A stretch of 39,331 bases of DNA from Myxococcaceae bacterium. GTDB lineage: Bacteria; Myxococcota; Myxococcia; Myxococcales; Myxococcaceae. Positions 1 to 8,670 of the stretch are shown in pieces. The DNA is taken from assembly GCA_016793095.1 (NCBI GenBank), contig JAEUJQ010000075.1, positions 1-39,331 on the forward strand, given 5' to 3'. A program made the position numbers and the translations under genes. Every line of letters begins with the position of its first letter. Position 1 is the first letter of the stretch. Under the pieces are notes generated by a model, which had not been told where the DNA came from, made no database searches, and worked only from the letters and a program-made list of their open reading frames with translations.

Positions 1-384
1 GGCGCCCTTGGTGACGTCGACGTTGATGGCGCCCGAGCCGTCGTCGAGGCCGAACACCGCGCCGCCCTTCAGGGTGTCGAGCGTGTCCGAGCCCTTCACC
101 GTCTTGGTGCCGTCCTGGGTGGTCTCGACCTTCTCCCACAGCCGCTCGACCTTCACCTCGTAGGCGAGGCACGGCTGCTTCGTGCAGGGCGAGAGCAGCT
201 GCTGCACGGGCGCGACGACCTTGCCCTCCGACGACATGGCGCCCTTCGGGTCGCTCGAGGTGGGGTTGGCCTTCAGCTCGCCGGTCTTCTTGAAGGGCGC
301 GGCGAGAATGCGCTTGCCCTTCAGGTGCTGGAAGAGGCCGAACGCGAGGATCGCGACGCCGACGAGAAGCAAGAGAACGCCCAT
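1..384 (-). CDS. GIDE-like membrane protein (partial, 3' end outside window)
   Basis: Read on the minus strand from ATG at 384, with GGAG about 7 bases upstream. The 128 codons present run off the window edge. The protein opens with a hydrophobic segment (residues 2-18, GVLLLLVGVAILAFGLF) followed by a basic stretch, so it is probably membrane anchored. Around residues 65-128 comes a soluble part in which a CLAYEVKVERLWEK segment leads into a beta-rich stretch. This pattern resembles the GIDE domain, known from mitochondrial MUL1-type proteins and from bacterial membrane proteins of unknown function. The residues before that match family members that begin 'EGKV..P...L.SPC...PCL.YE'. Function in bacteria is not established. 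It is transcribed away from the SRPBCC gene at 575. The family call is by eye and moderate. Confidence 0.6.
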   Translation of the reverse strand, partial: MGVLLLLVGVAILAFGLFQHLKGKRILAAPFKKTGELKANPTSSDPKGAMSSEGKVVAPVQQLLSPCTKQPCLAYEVKVERLWEKVETTQDGTKTVKGSDTLDTLKGGAVFGLDDGSGAINVDVTKGA

Positions 385-574
385 CTGGAAGCTCCAGGTG
401 ATGCCGCGCGTGGCGGCGAAGTCGATGTGGTGGAGAGGTGAACCGCCCTCAGGTGCGGGGAAGACCCCGCGCCCCCCACACGTGTGCACCGGATTTTCCG
501 GGGCGTGTTTTCGGGGTTGACGAAATCGGGCGAAACCAGCGTCATTCCAATCGGTTGTCAGCGAAGGAGGGCGG

Positions 575-1120
575 ATGCCGAAGTGGCTCAAGGTGGTCGC
601 CGCGGTGATTGGCGGCCTGCTGCTCGCGGCGGGAGGACTCGGAGCGCTCCTGGCGTCGCAGCCGTCGAGCTATCGACTGAGCCGCGTTCGCACGATTCCG
701 GTGTCGAGCGAGGTCATTCGTCCGCTCATCACCGACCTTCGCGCGCACGACCGGTGGATGAAGCACTTCGCCGATCCGCACGACCCGCCAGCCACCACCT
801 TCTCGGCGAACACGACGGAGCCCGGCGCCTGGGTCGAGCGGAAGGACTCGGTGAGCGCTTCGCGGATGACGCTCGACGAGGTGAGCGCGTCGGGTGTGCG
901 CTTCACCAACGAGAACCGCGGCCGCTTCGGCACCGGGCGGGCGACCGTGGAGCTGCTGCTCAGGCAGAAGGGCCCATCGTCGACCGAGGTCGAGTACGTG
1001 CTGTCGGGCGAGCTGAGCGGGGTGCGGCGGTTGCTCTGGTCCGCGGTCGACCTCGAAGAGCGCGTGGGTCCCGACCTCGAGCGATCGCTCGATCAGCTCG
1101 AGCACGCCTGCGCGAGGTGA
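575..1120 (+). CDS. Membrane-anchored SRPBCC (polyketide cyclase-like) protein
   Basis: 181 residues. ATG at 575 is preceded by AAGGAGGGCGG, a strong ribosome-binding site. One N-terminal membrane segment (about residues 5-27) is followed by a domain whose order (SSEVIRPLITDLRAHDRWMK, then GAWVERKDS, then VELLLRQKGPSSTEVEYVL) is the usual SRPBCC/polyketide-cyclase fold pattern. Such domains bind hydrophobic ligands; no ligand or catalytic residue can be named here. The anchor suggests the domain sits at the membrane face, probably in the periplasm. It ends 59 bases before the lptM-lysA-dapA-dapB cluster, so it may be its first gene or a separate unit. Function unknown. Confidence 0.75.
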   Translation: MPKWLKVVAAVIGGLLLAAGGLGALLASQPSSYRLSRVRTIPVSSEVIRPLITDLRAHDRWMKHFADPHDPPATTFSANTTEPGAWVERKDSVSASRMTLDEVSASGVRFTNENRGRFGTGRATVELLLRQKGPSSTEVEYVLSGELSGVRRLLWSAVDLEERVGPDLERSLDQLEHACAR

Positions 1121-1179
1121 GGTGGCGCGAACGGTTCGGCTTGCTGCGCCGGTCGCTTCCCGGCAACTTGCGCGGCGCC

Positions 1180-1320
1180 GTGCGCTTTCTCTTCCTCACG
1201 CTCCTCGCCGCTGCCTGCGGCATCAAGGGCCCGCCGAAGCCTCCGCTCGAGGCCACCGCGCCGGAGCCGCCCCCCGCCGCCTCATCCGCCGACGCGGGCT
1301 GCTGCCAGGAGCCCCGGTGA
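1180..1320 (+). CDS. lptM: LptM-like small lipoprotein
   Basis: 46 residues from GTG at 1180, too short for most gene callers. It has a hydrophobic signal (VRFLFLTLLAAAC) ending in a lipobox-type cysteine at residue 13, directly followed by GIKGPPKPP. This matches the CGxKGPLxxP start of mature LptM (formerly YifL), which in E. coli assists maturation of the LPS translocon LptD/LptE. The rest is Pro/Ala-rich and ends with a CC pair. Its stop TGA overlaps the GTG of lysA by the GTGA arrangement. The order lptM-lysA is common in proteobacteria, which supports the call. The LPS role is carried over from E. coli and is not shown here. Confidence 0.7.
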   Translation: MRFLFLTLLAAACGIKGPPKPPLEATAPEPPPAASSADAGCCQEPR

Positions 1321-2558
1321 ACCACTTCTCGCTCGTCGGCGGCGCGCTGCACTGCGAGGGCGTCGCGCTCAGCCGCATCGCCGAAGACGTCGGCACCCCG
1401 ACCTACGTCTACTCGACCGCCACGCTCACGCGGCACCTCGACGTGGTGCAGCACGCCTTCCACGCCCGGCCCACGCTCGTCTGCTACTCGGTGAAGGCCT
1501 GCTCGAACCTGGCCATCTTGAAGCTCTTCGCGAAGCAGGGCGCCGGCTTCGACATCGTGTCGGGCGGAGAGCTCGAGCGCGTTCGCCGCGTCGGCGGTGA
1601 CCTGCGCAAGGTCGTCTTCGCAGGCGTCGGCAAGACGGAAGCCGAGATGATCGCCGCGGTCCGCGCCGGCATCCTCATGTTCAACGTCGAGAGCGCCGAG
1701 GAGCTCGAGGCGCTCGATCGCGTCGGCCGCCGCCTCGGCATCCCCGCGCCGTTCGCGCTGCGCGTGAACCCCGACGTCGACGCGAAGACGCACCGCTACA
1801 TCGCCACCGGCCTCAAGACGTCGAAGTTCGGCGTGCCCGTCGAAGAGGCCGTCGCCCTGTACCGGAAGTCGAAGCGCATGAAGGGCCTCGTCGCGCGCGG
1901 CCTCGACTGTCACATCGGCAGCCAGCTCACCGACACCCGGCCCGTGCGCGAGGCGATGGCGCGGGTCGGAGACGTCTACCGCACGCTCAAGGCGCAGGGC
2001 TTCCCGCTCACGCACCTCGACGTCGGCGGAGGCCTCGGCGTCACCTACACCACCGAGACGCCGCCGGGCGTCGCCGACTACGCGAAGGCCGTCCTGCAGC
2101 CGCTCAGCGGCCTCGACGCCACCCTCGTGCTCGAGCCCGGACGCGTGCTCGTCGCCAACGCCGGCGTGCTGCTCACCCGGGTGCTGTACCGGAAGGTCAC
2201 GCCCGCGAAGCACTTCGTCATCGTCGACGCGGGCATGAACGATCTCATGCGCCCGGCGCTCTACGAGGCGCACCACGACATCCGCCCGGTCGTGCCCCGC
2301 AAGGGGAAGAAGCACACCGTCGACGTGGTTGGGCCTGTGTGTGAGTCCACCGACGTGCTGGGGCATCGCCGCGTGCTGCCGACGCTGAAGCAGGGCGACC
2401 TGCTCGCCGTGATGACCGCCGGCGCGTATGGCATGTCGATGTCGTCGTCGTACAACTCGCGGCCCCGCCCCGCCGAGGTCCTGGTGGACGGCGACCGCCC
2501 TCGCGTGGTGAGGACCCGCGAGACCCTGACCGACCTGATGCGAGGAGAGACCCCATGA
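1317..2558 (+). CDS. lysA: Diaminopimelate decarboxylase
   Basis: 413 residues. It decarboxylates meso-diaminopimelate to L-lysine using pyridoxal phosphate. GTG at 1317 overlaps the lptM stop and has AGGAG at 1307-1311. The PLP lysine is K60 in CYSVKA; next come FDIVSGGELERV, the HIGSQ motif, the glycine-rich LDVGGGLGVTY that holds the phosphate, LEPGR, and CESTDVL near the C-terminus with the catalytic cysteine. All are in the order expected for group IV PLP decarboxylases, and the length is normal (about 410-420). The last four bases overlap dapA (ATGA), so the two are translationally coupled. The cytoplasmic enzyme ends the pathway that dapA and dapB begin. Confidence 0.95.
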   Translation: MNHFSLVGGALHCEGVALSRIAEDVGTPTYVYSTATLTRHLDVVQHAFHARPTLVCYSVKACSNLAILKLFAKQGAGFDIVSGGELERVRRVGGDLRKVVFAGVGKTEAEMIAAVRAGILMFNVESAEELEALDRVGRRLGIPAPFALRVNPDVDAKTHRYIATGLKTSKFGVPVEEAVALYRKSKRMKGLVARGLDCHIGSQLTDTRPVREAMARVGDVYRTLKAQGFPLTHLDVGGGLGVTYTTETPPGVADYAKAVLQPLSGLDATLVLEPGRVLVANAGVLLTRVLYRKVTPAKHFVIVDAGMNDLMRPALYEAHHDIRPVVPRKGKKHTVDVVGPVCESTDVLGHRRVLPTLKQGDLLAVMTAGAYGMSMSSSYNSRPRPAEVLVDGDRPRVVRTRETLTDLMRGETP

Positions 2559-3439
2559 CGAAGCTTTCCGGCTCGATGACGGCGCTGGCCACGCCCTTCA
2601 AGAACGGCGCGCTCGACGAGGCCGCGTACGAGTGGCTGGTGAACGATCAGATCGCCAACGGCACCGCGGTGCTCATCCCCATGGGCACCACCGGCGAGGC
2701 CGTCACCATGTCGGCCGCCGAGCGCAAGCGGGCCATCGAGGTCTGCATCGCCGTCAACAAGGGCCGCGCGAAGGTGTTCGCCGGCGCCGGCAGCAACAAC
2801 ACCGCCGAGTGCATCGACTCCATGAAGGTGGCGCGCGACCTCGGCGCTGACGGCGTGCTGATCGTCACGCCGTACTACAACAAGCCCACCCAGGCCGGGC
2901 TCGTCGAGCACTACCGCCTGCTGGCGAAGGCGCACCCGGGCTTCCCGATCATGGCCTACAACGTGCCGGGCCGGACGGGCGTGGACATGCTGCCCGACGC
3001 CGTGAAGCGGCTCTGCGACATCCCCGAGGTGGTGGCGCTCAAGGAGGCCACCGGCAGCGTGCTGCGCACCCTCGACGTCTACGAGCTGTGCGGCGATCGC
3101 ATGACGCTCTTGTCGGGCGACGACTTCGTGGTGGCGCCCTTCATCGCGGCCGGCGGGCGGGGCGTGGTGAGCGTGTCGTCGAATGTCGTGCCCCGGCTGA
3201 TGGCCGACCTCGTCGCCGCCGCGCTCGAGCAGGACACGAAGACGGCGCTCGACGTGCAGCTCAAGCTCCAGCCGCTGCACCGGCTGCTCTTCTGCGAGTC
3301 GAACCCCATCCCCGTGAAGATGGCGCTGCACCTCATGGGCCGCTTCGGCCTCGACATTCGCCCGCCGCTGTTCCCGATGACCGAGGGCAACACGGCGAAG
3401 CTCAAGGCCGAGCTGCAGAAGCTCGGGGTGGTGAAGTGA
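2555..3439 (+). CDS. dapA: 4-hydroxy-tetrahydrodipicolinate synthase
   Basis: 294 residues. It condenses pyruvate with aspartate semialdehyde in the first committed step to diaminopimelate and lysine. ATG at 2555 has GAGGAG upstream and overlaps the lysA stop. Family motifs are complete: GTTGE with T45/T46, VTPYYNKPTQ, Y135 in AYNVPGRTG, and the Schiff-base lysine K163 in VALKEATG. Length matches the E. coli enzyme (292). Only one base separates it from dapB. Many DapA enzymes are inhibited by lysine, but that cannot be judged from this sequence. Confidence 0.96.
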   Translation: MTKLSGSMTALATPFKNGALDEAAYEWLVNDQIANGTAVLIPMGTTGEAVTMSAAERKRAIEVCIAVNKGRAKVFAGAGSNNTAECIDSMKVARDLGADGVLIVTPYYNKPTQAGLVEHYRLLAKAHPGFPIMAYNVPGRTGVDMLPDAVKRLCDIPEVVALKEATGSVLRTLDVYELCGDRMTLLSGDDFVVAPFIAAGGRGVVSVSSNVVPRLMADLVAAALEQDTKTALDVQLKLQPLHRLLFCESNPIPVKMALHLMGRFGLDIRPPLFPMTEGNTAKLKAELQKLGVVK

Positions 3440-3440
3440 C

Positions 3441-4247
3441 ATGCCGGCCGACGTGAAGACCGTCATCACCGGCGTCACCGGCCGCATGGGCCAGATGCTG
3501 GTGAAGCTCGTGCGTGACACGCCCGGCTTCGCGCTGTCGGGTGGCACCGAGAAGCGCGGCGCGCCGTCGGTGGGGCTCGACGTGGGGCTCGCGTGTCACC
3601 TCGGCATGCTCGAGGTGCCCTGCGTCGACTCGCTCGACCAGGCGATCGCCGGCGCCGACGTCGTCATCGACTTCACCACGCCCGAGGCGTCGGTCGGCCA
3701 CGCGAAGGAGTGCGCCGCGAAGAAGGTGCCGCTGGTGGTCGGCTCGACGGGCTTCTCGGCCGAGGCGAAGGCGGCCATCGGCGAGGCCGCGCGCGAGGTG
3801 CCCATCGTCATGTCACCGAACATGAGCATCGGCGTGAACCTGGTCATCGAGCTCGCCGCGCAGCTCGCGACCCGCCTCGGCCGCGACTTCGACATCGACG
3901 TGCTCGAGGCGCACCACCGCCACAAGAAGGACGCGCCCAGCGGCACCGCGCTGCGCCTCGCCGAGGAGATCGCGAAGGCCCTGCTGCGCCGGCCGGAGGA
4001 GATCCGCACCTCGCGCGTCGGCGCCATCGGCGAGCGGCGGCGCGAGGAGATCGGCGTGCAGACGCTGCGCGGCGGTGACGTCGTCGGCGAGCACACCGTG
4101 TACTTCTTCGGTGACGGCGAGCGCATCGAGCTGACCCACCGCGCGACGAGCCGGGAGCAGTTCGGCCGCGGAGCGCTGCGGGCCGCGCGGTGGATTCAGG
4201 GCAAGGCGCCGGGCCTCTATGGCATGAGCGACGTGCTCGGGAGCTGA
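3441..4247 (+). CDS. dapB: 4-hydroxy-tetrahydrodipicolinate reductase
   Basis: 268 residues. It reduces the DapA product with NAD(P)H to tetrahydrodipicolinate. The N-terminal nucleotide-binding motif is ITGVTGRMGQM. It is followed by VIDFTTPEA, VVGSTGF, and the family signature EAHHRHKKDAPSGTA, which carries the catalytic His and Lys. ATG at 3441 lies one base after the dapA stop, and the next gene follows with a one-base gap, so the whole set is probably one transcript. The length is normal for the family (about 270). Confidence 0.96.
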   Translation: MPADVKTVITGVTGRMGQMLVKLVRDTPGFALSGGTEKRGAPSVGLDVGLACHLGMLEVPCVDSLDQAIAGADVVIDFTTPEASVGHAKECAAKKVPLVVGSTGFSAEAKAAIGEAAREVPIVMSPNMSIGVNLVIELAAQLATRLGRDFDIDVLEAHHRHKKDAPSGTALRLAEEIAKALLRRPEEIRTSRVGAIGERRREEIGVQTLRGGDVVGEHTVYFFGDGERIELTHRATSREQFGRGALRAARWIQGKAPGLYGMSDVLGS

Positions 4248-4248
4248 C

Positions 4249-5010
4249 ATGGCGACACGCTTTGGACGCATCGCGACCCCGAGCGGGGCGAAGGACGTCG
4301 AGGTCGAGGAGCCGCGCGCGCACGTCCTCTCCGGCCCGCCGTGGACGACGCCGCACCGCACCGGTGAGGTGTTCGAGCTGGCCGACGTCACCTGGCTCGT
4401 GCCGAGCGCCGCCTCGAAGGTCATCGCCATCGGGCAGAACTACCGCAAGCACGCCGAGGAGATGGGCAAGGCCGTGCCGGTCGAGCCGCTCATCTTCATG
4501 AAGCCGATGACGGCGCTCAACGCCCACGGCGCGCCCATCGTGCTGCCGCCGGCGAGCAGCGAGGTGCACTACGAGGCCGAGCTCGCCCTCGTCATCGGGA
4601 AGAAGCTGACGCGCGCGACCGAGGCCGAGGCCGCCGAGGCCATCTTCGCCGTCACCTGCTTCAACGACGTCACGGCCCGCGACATCCAGAAGCGCGAGGT
4701 GCAGCACACCCGCGCGAAGTCGTACGACACGTTCGCGTGCTGTGGCCCGTGGATGGTGCGCGGCCTCGACTTCGCCGATCTCGCCGTGAAGTGCCGCGTG
4801 AACGGTGCCCTGAAGCAGGATGGGCGCACGAGCGACATGGTGCACTCGCCGGCGAAGCTGGTCGCCTTCATCTCGCACGTGATGACGCTGCTCCCGGGCG
4901 ACGTGGTGTCGACCGGCACGCCGTCGGGCGTGGGGGCGCTGAAGGAAGGCGACGTCGTCGAGGTGGAGATCGAGGGTGTGGGCGTGCTCCGCAACCCGGT
5001 GACGCGGTGA
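4249..5010 (+). CDS. Fumarylacetoacetate hydrolase family protein
   Basis: 253 residues with the C-terminal FAH-family fold. The start region IGQNYRKHAEEMGK, the FMKP loop, HYEAELALVIGKK with the metal-binding glutamates E109 and E111, CFNDVTARDIQ, GPWMV, and LLPGDVVSTGTPSGVG are all in place. The family includes hydrolases, decarboxylases and isomerases acting on 2-oxo or 2-hydroxy-dienoates, often with Mg2+. The exact substrate cannot be told. It sits between dapB and folK with a one-base gap and a GTGA overlap, so it is probably cotranscribed; no direct biochemical link to lysine or folate synthesis is evident. Confidence 0.88.
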   Translation: MATRFGRIATPSGAKDVEVEEPRAHVLSGPPWTTPHRTGEVFELADVTWLVPSAASKVIAIGQNYRKHAEEMGKAVPVEPLIFMKPMTALNAHGAPIVLPPASSEVHYEAELALVIGKKLTRATEAEAAEAIFAVTCFNDVTARDIQKREVQHTRAKSYDTFACCGPWMVRGLDFADLAVKCRVNGALKQDGRTSDMVHSPAKLVAFISHVMTLLPGDVVSTGTPSGVGALKEGDVVEVEIEGVGVLRNPVTR

Positions 5011-5471
5011 CCGACGAGCGCCTCTTCGTCGCGCTCGGCTCCAACCTCGGCGATCGCCACGCCCAGCTCGACGAGGCCGTGCGCCGCCTGAGGCAGCTCG
5101 AGGGCACGCAGGTGCTGGCGGTGGCGCCCGTGCTCGAGACCGAGGCGCTCTTGCCGCCTGACGATCCCACCCCGCAGCCGCGGTACCTCAACACCGTCGC
5201 CGAGCTGCGCTCATCGCTCGAGCCGGTGCCGTTGCTCCGCGCCCTCAAGGCCATCGAGCGGGACATGGGGCGCACCGTCACCACCCGCTGGGCGCCGCGG
5301 CTCATCGACCTCGATCTCGTGCTCTACGGCGCGCGCGTGCTGTCGAGCGACGAGCTCACCCTGCCGCACCCCGGGCTGCCGACCCGGCGCTTCGTGCTCG
5401 AGCCGCTGCTCGCGCTCTGGCCCGAGGCCGTTCATCCCGTCACCCGCCGGCGCCTCATGCTCGACAGCTGA
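5007..5471 (+). CDS. folK: 6-hydroxymethyl-7,8-dihydropterin pyrophosphokinase
   Basis: 154 residues from GTG at 5007, overlapping the upstream stop by GTGA. It transfers pyrophosphate from ATP to 6-hydroxymethyl-dihydropterin in folate synthesis. Visible motifs are the N-terminal ALGSNLGDR, ETEALLPP followed by a RYLNTV segment, ERDMGR, and the family signature RWAPRLIDLDLVL with the two Mg-binding aspartates, then LPHPGLPTRRFVLEPL. Length is close to that of E. coli HPPK (158). It is the last gene of the tight cluster that begins at lptM. Confidence 0.93.
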   Translation: MTDERLFVALGSNLGDRHAQLDEAVRRLRQLEGTQVLAVAPVLETEALLPPDDPTPQPRYLNTVAELRSSLEPVPLLRALKAIERDMGRTVTTRWAPRLIDLDLVLYGARVLSSDELTLPHPGLPTRRFVLEPLLALWPEAVHPVTRRRLMLDS

Positions 5472-5517
5472 CCGGCCTCCGGCGTACATGCGCCCCTCTT
5501 CTCTGGGGGACCTCGAC

Positions 5518-7062
5518 ATGCGTCTCGGACTGGTTGCTGGACTCGTCGTGCTCGCGGGCTGTGCGCAGACGCCTCCGTCGAAGGAGGCCGTGGCGAAGCT
5601 GATGACCCGGCTGAGCTACCTCACGACGGACGCGGCCACGCGCGCCATCACGCCGCTCGACTACGTCACCACGGTGCGCTGCGACAGCGGGTCGGCCGAC
5701 CTCGCGATCAGCACGAGCGGCACCAACCCGCTCATGGTGACGAGCCGCCAGACGTTCAACCGGTGCACGACGGACAGCGAGACCGTCAGCGGTCAGTTGA
5801 CCTCGACCTGGACGACCTCGACCGACGCGAACACCTCCGAGGTGACGGTGACCCTCAACGGCATGCTCGCCTACGAGGGGCCGACCTATGCCGGGAACTT
5901 CAGCTTCAACGCGTTCCGGATCACCACCCGTGTGAAGCGCGAGAGCGACCGGATCACCATCACCTCGGAGGTCTCGGGAACCGTCAGCATCGGCGGCACC
6001 ACCTACTCGTACATGAACGAGTCGTACGTCGTCCCCATCGTCGTCGCCTCCGATGGCGGCACGGGCGGCGGCTCGGCGGGCGGCAGCGGTGGTGGTTCGG
6101 CGATGGGCGGCGGCTCCGCGGGCACCGGCACGACGATTCAGGGCGCTCGCGCCATCACCGACCTCGCGGCCTCGGGTGAGACGGTCTTCTTCACCGGCGA
6201 GACGGTCGCCAATCAGCCCGCCATCTTCTCGGCGAACGCGACCGCCACGCTCGCCACCGTCATCTGCACCGGCGCGGCGAACACCCGGCTCAGCGGCGTC
6301 GTCGTCGACGGCACGACCGTCTACGCGCTCTCGGACACCTCGACGGGCAGCATGCGCAAGCTCGTCAGGAGCAGCACCATGGGCATCGGCGCGGCCTGCA
6401 CCGAGGTGGCCACCGTCGACGCCCGCGGCTTCTTCCTGCTGGGCACCGCTGCGCTCGCGAAGGTGGGCGACCTGCTCGTCTACAAGGCACCGGACGGCTC
6501 ACTGAAGGGGTACTCCCTCACCTCGAACATGGAGACCGTCGTCGTGCAGCCCGGTAACAGCTTCTACGACACCATCCTCTCTGCTGGCGGCACAGGTGTC
6601 GTCGCGCAGGCGCAGAGCGGCGCCAACCCGCCCGACCTCAAGACGTTCACCGCGGCGGGCCTCGGCGACACGGTGGCGAGCTTCAGCAAGCCCGACTTCA
6701 CCACCGTCGGCTCCAGCATTCTCTGGGCGGTCGACGGCTCGCCCGGCGTGGCGTTCCGGTACCGGCAGGCCGCGAGCGGCTCCACGGTGTCGATGGGGGC
6801 GACGGCGAACCTGGGCGTCCCGGGGCGCGCCACCACCGGCTTCTGCGAGACCAACGACGGCGTCTCGGCGGGCGTCTTCGTCACGAAGTCCGCCGACAGC
6901 TTCGCCGGCTACTACACGGTGGGCCTCGACGCGGCGACGCCGCGCAAGGTGACGAGCCAGGCGTACGACGCGCCGGTGCACTGCGCGGTGACGCCGACGC
7001 GCCTGTGGGCCGTCGAAGGCGACCTGGGCGCGAGCCGCAACCTCGTGCGCTTCGAGCGCTGA
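5518..7062 (+). CDS. Predicted lipoprotein with Gly/Ser linker and repeat-rich C-terminal part
   Basis: 514 residues from ATG at 5518, with GGGGA about 8 bases upstream. An earlier in-frame ATG at 5488 lacks such a site. The signal MRLGLVAGLVVLAGC ends in a clear LAGC lipobox with the lipid cysteine at residue 15. The N-terminal 165 or so residues are Thr/Ser-rich and beta-like. A Gly/Ser linker (about residues 179-206) leads to a C-terminal half with repeated small hydrophobic strands that could form a beta-propeller. No family recognised. Its stop TGA directly abuts the stop of the kinase on the other strand. Similar linkers are common in myxobacterial surface proteins. Confidence 0.75.
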   Translation: MRLGLVAGLVVLAGCAQTPPSKEAVAKLMTRLSYLTTDAATRAITPLDYVTTVRCDSGSADLAISTSGTNPLMVTSRQTFNRCTTDSETVSGQLTSTWTTSTDANTSEVTVTLNGMLAYEGPTYAGNFSFNAFRITTRVKRESDRITITSEVSGTVSIGGTTYSYMNESYVVPIVVASDGGTGGGSAGGSGGGSAMGGGSAGTGTTIQGARAITDLAASGETVFFTGETVANQPAIFSANATATLATVICTGAANTRLSGVVVDGTTVYALSDTSTGSMRKLVRSSTMGIGAACTEVATVDARGFFLLGTAALAKVGDLLVYKAPDGSLKGYSLTSNMETVVVQPGNSFYDTILSAGGTGVVAQAQSGANPPDLKTFTAAGLGDTVASFSKPDFTTVGSSILWAVDGSPGVAFRYRQAASGSTVSMGATANLGVPGRATTGFCETNDGVSAGVFVTKSADSFAGYYTVGLDAATPRKVTSQAYDAPVHCAVTPTRLWAVEGDLGASRNLVRFER

Positions 7063-8670
7063 TCAGCGGACGGGCGCGGGAGACGTCTTCGTCTCGGCCT
7101 CGCGATCGGGCAGCGCCGGGGCCAGCGCGTGCGTGCCCGTCTGCGCGAGCGGCACCACCTGCGCCCACTCCCGGCGGCCCAGCTCGAGGGCGTTCAGCTC
7201 GCGCACGAGCGGCGCGATGGCGTCGAGCAGCTCCCGCGGCGCCTTCGTGCGCAGGGCGCGGTCGCGCTCGGTCAGCCTGGCGATCGCCTCGTCGAGGGCC
7301 GGTGGCGCGTCGGGGCGCAGCGCCGCGAGCCGGGGAATCGGCTGCTGCAGCGCCGCGGTCGCGAGCTCGACGTCGTTCGCTCCCTGGATGACGCGGCGCC
7401 CGCTCGCCACCTCGAGCAGCGACAGCCCGAGCGCGTAGAGATCGGTCTGCACGTCGAGCGCCTCGCCCTGCAGCTGCTCCGGCGCCGCGTAGACGAGCTT
7501 GCCCCGCATGACGCCCGTCTCGGTGATGCCGGGCTGGTTGCCCACCCGCGCGATGCCGAAGTCGGCCACCTTCACCTCGCCCGCGCGCGACAGCAGCACG
7601 TTGGGCGGGTTGAGATCGCGGTGCACCAGCCCCAGCGGCTGGCCGTCGGCGGCGCGCAGGCCGGCCACGGAGTCGAGCGCCGAGGCGATCTCGTGCGTCA
7701 GGTACACGAGCGCAGGCACGCTCGGCAGGCGGCCCCCGGCCACCAGCACCTTGAGCGCCTTCGACAGCGGCGCGCCGTCGACGTACTCCATCGCGAGGAA
7801 GTAGCGCTGCTCGTGCACGCCGAAGTCGTAGACCTGCACGATGTTGGGGTGCGCCAGCCGCGCGCCCACGCTCGCCTCGCGGCGGAAGAGGGTGAGCAGC
7901 TCCTCGTTTTCGGAGAACGCCGGCAGCATGCGCTTGAGCGCCACCTTCCGCTCGAAGCCGCCCTCCGGTGAGTAGGTCGCGAGGAACACCTCGGCCATGC
8001 CGCCCGCGCCGAGCCGCTCGCCCAGCACGTACTTGCCGAGCAGATCGGCCTGCCGCGACAGCCGCACGAGCGCGCGCACCTGGCCCACGACGATCCACGC
8101 GAGCGTCAAGGCGCCGAGCGAGCCGACGGTGACGCCGACGCGGATCGGCACCGGCACCTTCGTCACGTGGAGGATCGCCCACAGGAAGGCGGTGGTGGGC
8201 AGCGCGGTGGCGATCACGACGGTGCGCGAGAGGGCCAGCACCGACAGCAACGACAGCGCCATGAGGTAGGCGACGCTCGCCTGCGTGCCGAGGCCCGGCG
8301 TCAACGCGAGCGTGGCCTGCAGCAGCTCGGTGGTGCCGACGAGCGGCACGTCGACGACGGCGGGCGCGAAGGAGGCGAAGCGGCGGGCGCCGGGCCAGCG
8401 CGACACCACCGCGAGCACCAGCGCCGACATCACGAAGTACGCCGCCGCCCCCACGAGGCTCGGCGTGACCGACGAGTAGCCCATCTGCTCGGGGCTCTGG
8501 CCCCAGTCGGGCACGATCAGCACGAGGTTGAGCGCCGCCAGCCCGAAGCGCGCGCGGCTCACCGTCAACGTGAGCCGGTCCCGCTCCTCGCCGATGACGC
8601 GGTCGAGCAGGACGCTCGCCGCCGTTCGGGCTTTCGGACTTCCCCAGGTCACGAGCGACATTGCCCGCAT
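7063..8670 (-). CDS. Membrane Ser/Thr protein kinase, N-terminal membrane domain and C-terminal kinase domain
   Basis: 535 residues from ATG at 8670; a second ATG at 8661 is possible. About six membrane segments fill residues 40-200. A Hanks-type kinase domain follows (about 213-490): Gly loop LGAGGMAEV 220-228, ATP lysine K246 in VALKRM, helix-C glutamate E265, HRD 350-352, N357, DFG 370-372, APE 396-398. The residue after HRDL, usually Lys in HRDLKPEN, is Asn354 here (HRDLNPPN); some related kinases carry other residues at this spot. The domain order is the reverse of the common bacterial layout (kinase first, then membrane segment and sensor). Substrate unknown. It is divergent from the Cys-rich lipoprotein pair. 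Confidence 0.9.
   Translation of the reverse strand: MRAMSLVTWGSPKARTAASVLLDRVIGEERDRLTLTVSRARFGLAALNLVLIVPDWGQSPEQMGYSSVTPSLVGAAAYFVMSALVLAVVSRWPGARRFASFAPAVVDVPLVGTTELLQATLALTPGLGTQASVAYLMALSLLSVLALSRTVVIATALPTTAFLWAILHVTKVPVPIRVGVTVGSLGALTLAWIVVGQVRALVRLSRQADLLGKYVLGERLGAGGMAEVFLATYSPEGGFERKVALKRMLPAFSENEELLTLFRREASVGARLAHPNIVQVYDFGVHEQRYFLAMEYVDGAPLSKALKVLVAGGRLPSVPALVYLTHEIASALDSVAGLRAADGQPLGLVHRDLNPPNVLLSRAGEVKVADFGIARVGNQPGITETGVMRGKLVYAAPEQLQGEALDVQTDLYALGLSLLEVASGRRVIQGANDVELATAALQQPIPRLAALRPDAPPALDEAIARLTERDRALRTKAPRELLDAIAPLVRELNALELGRREWAQVVPLAQTGTHALAPALPDREAETKTSPAPVR

Noticed and set aside
517-545. Possible promoter (TTGACG, 17 bases, CGTCAT) before the SRPBCC gene
   Set aside because: The -35 is good but the -10 matches only three of six positions; too weak to list.
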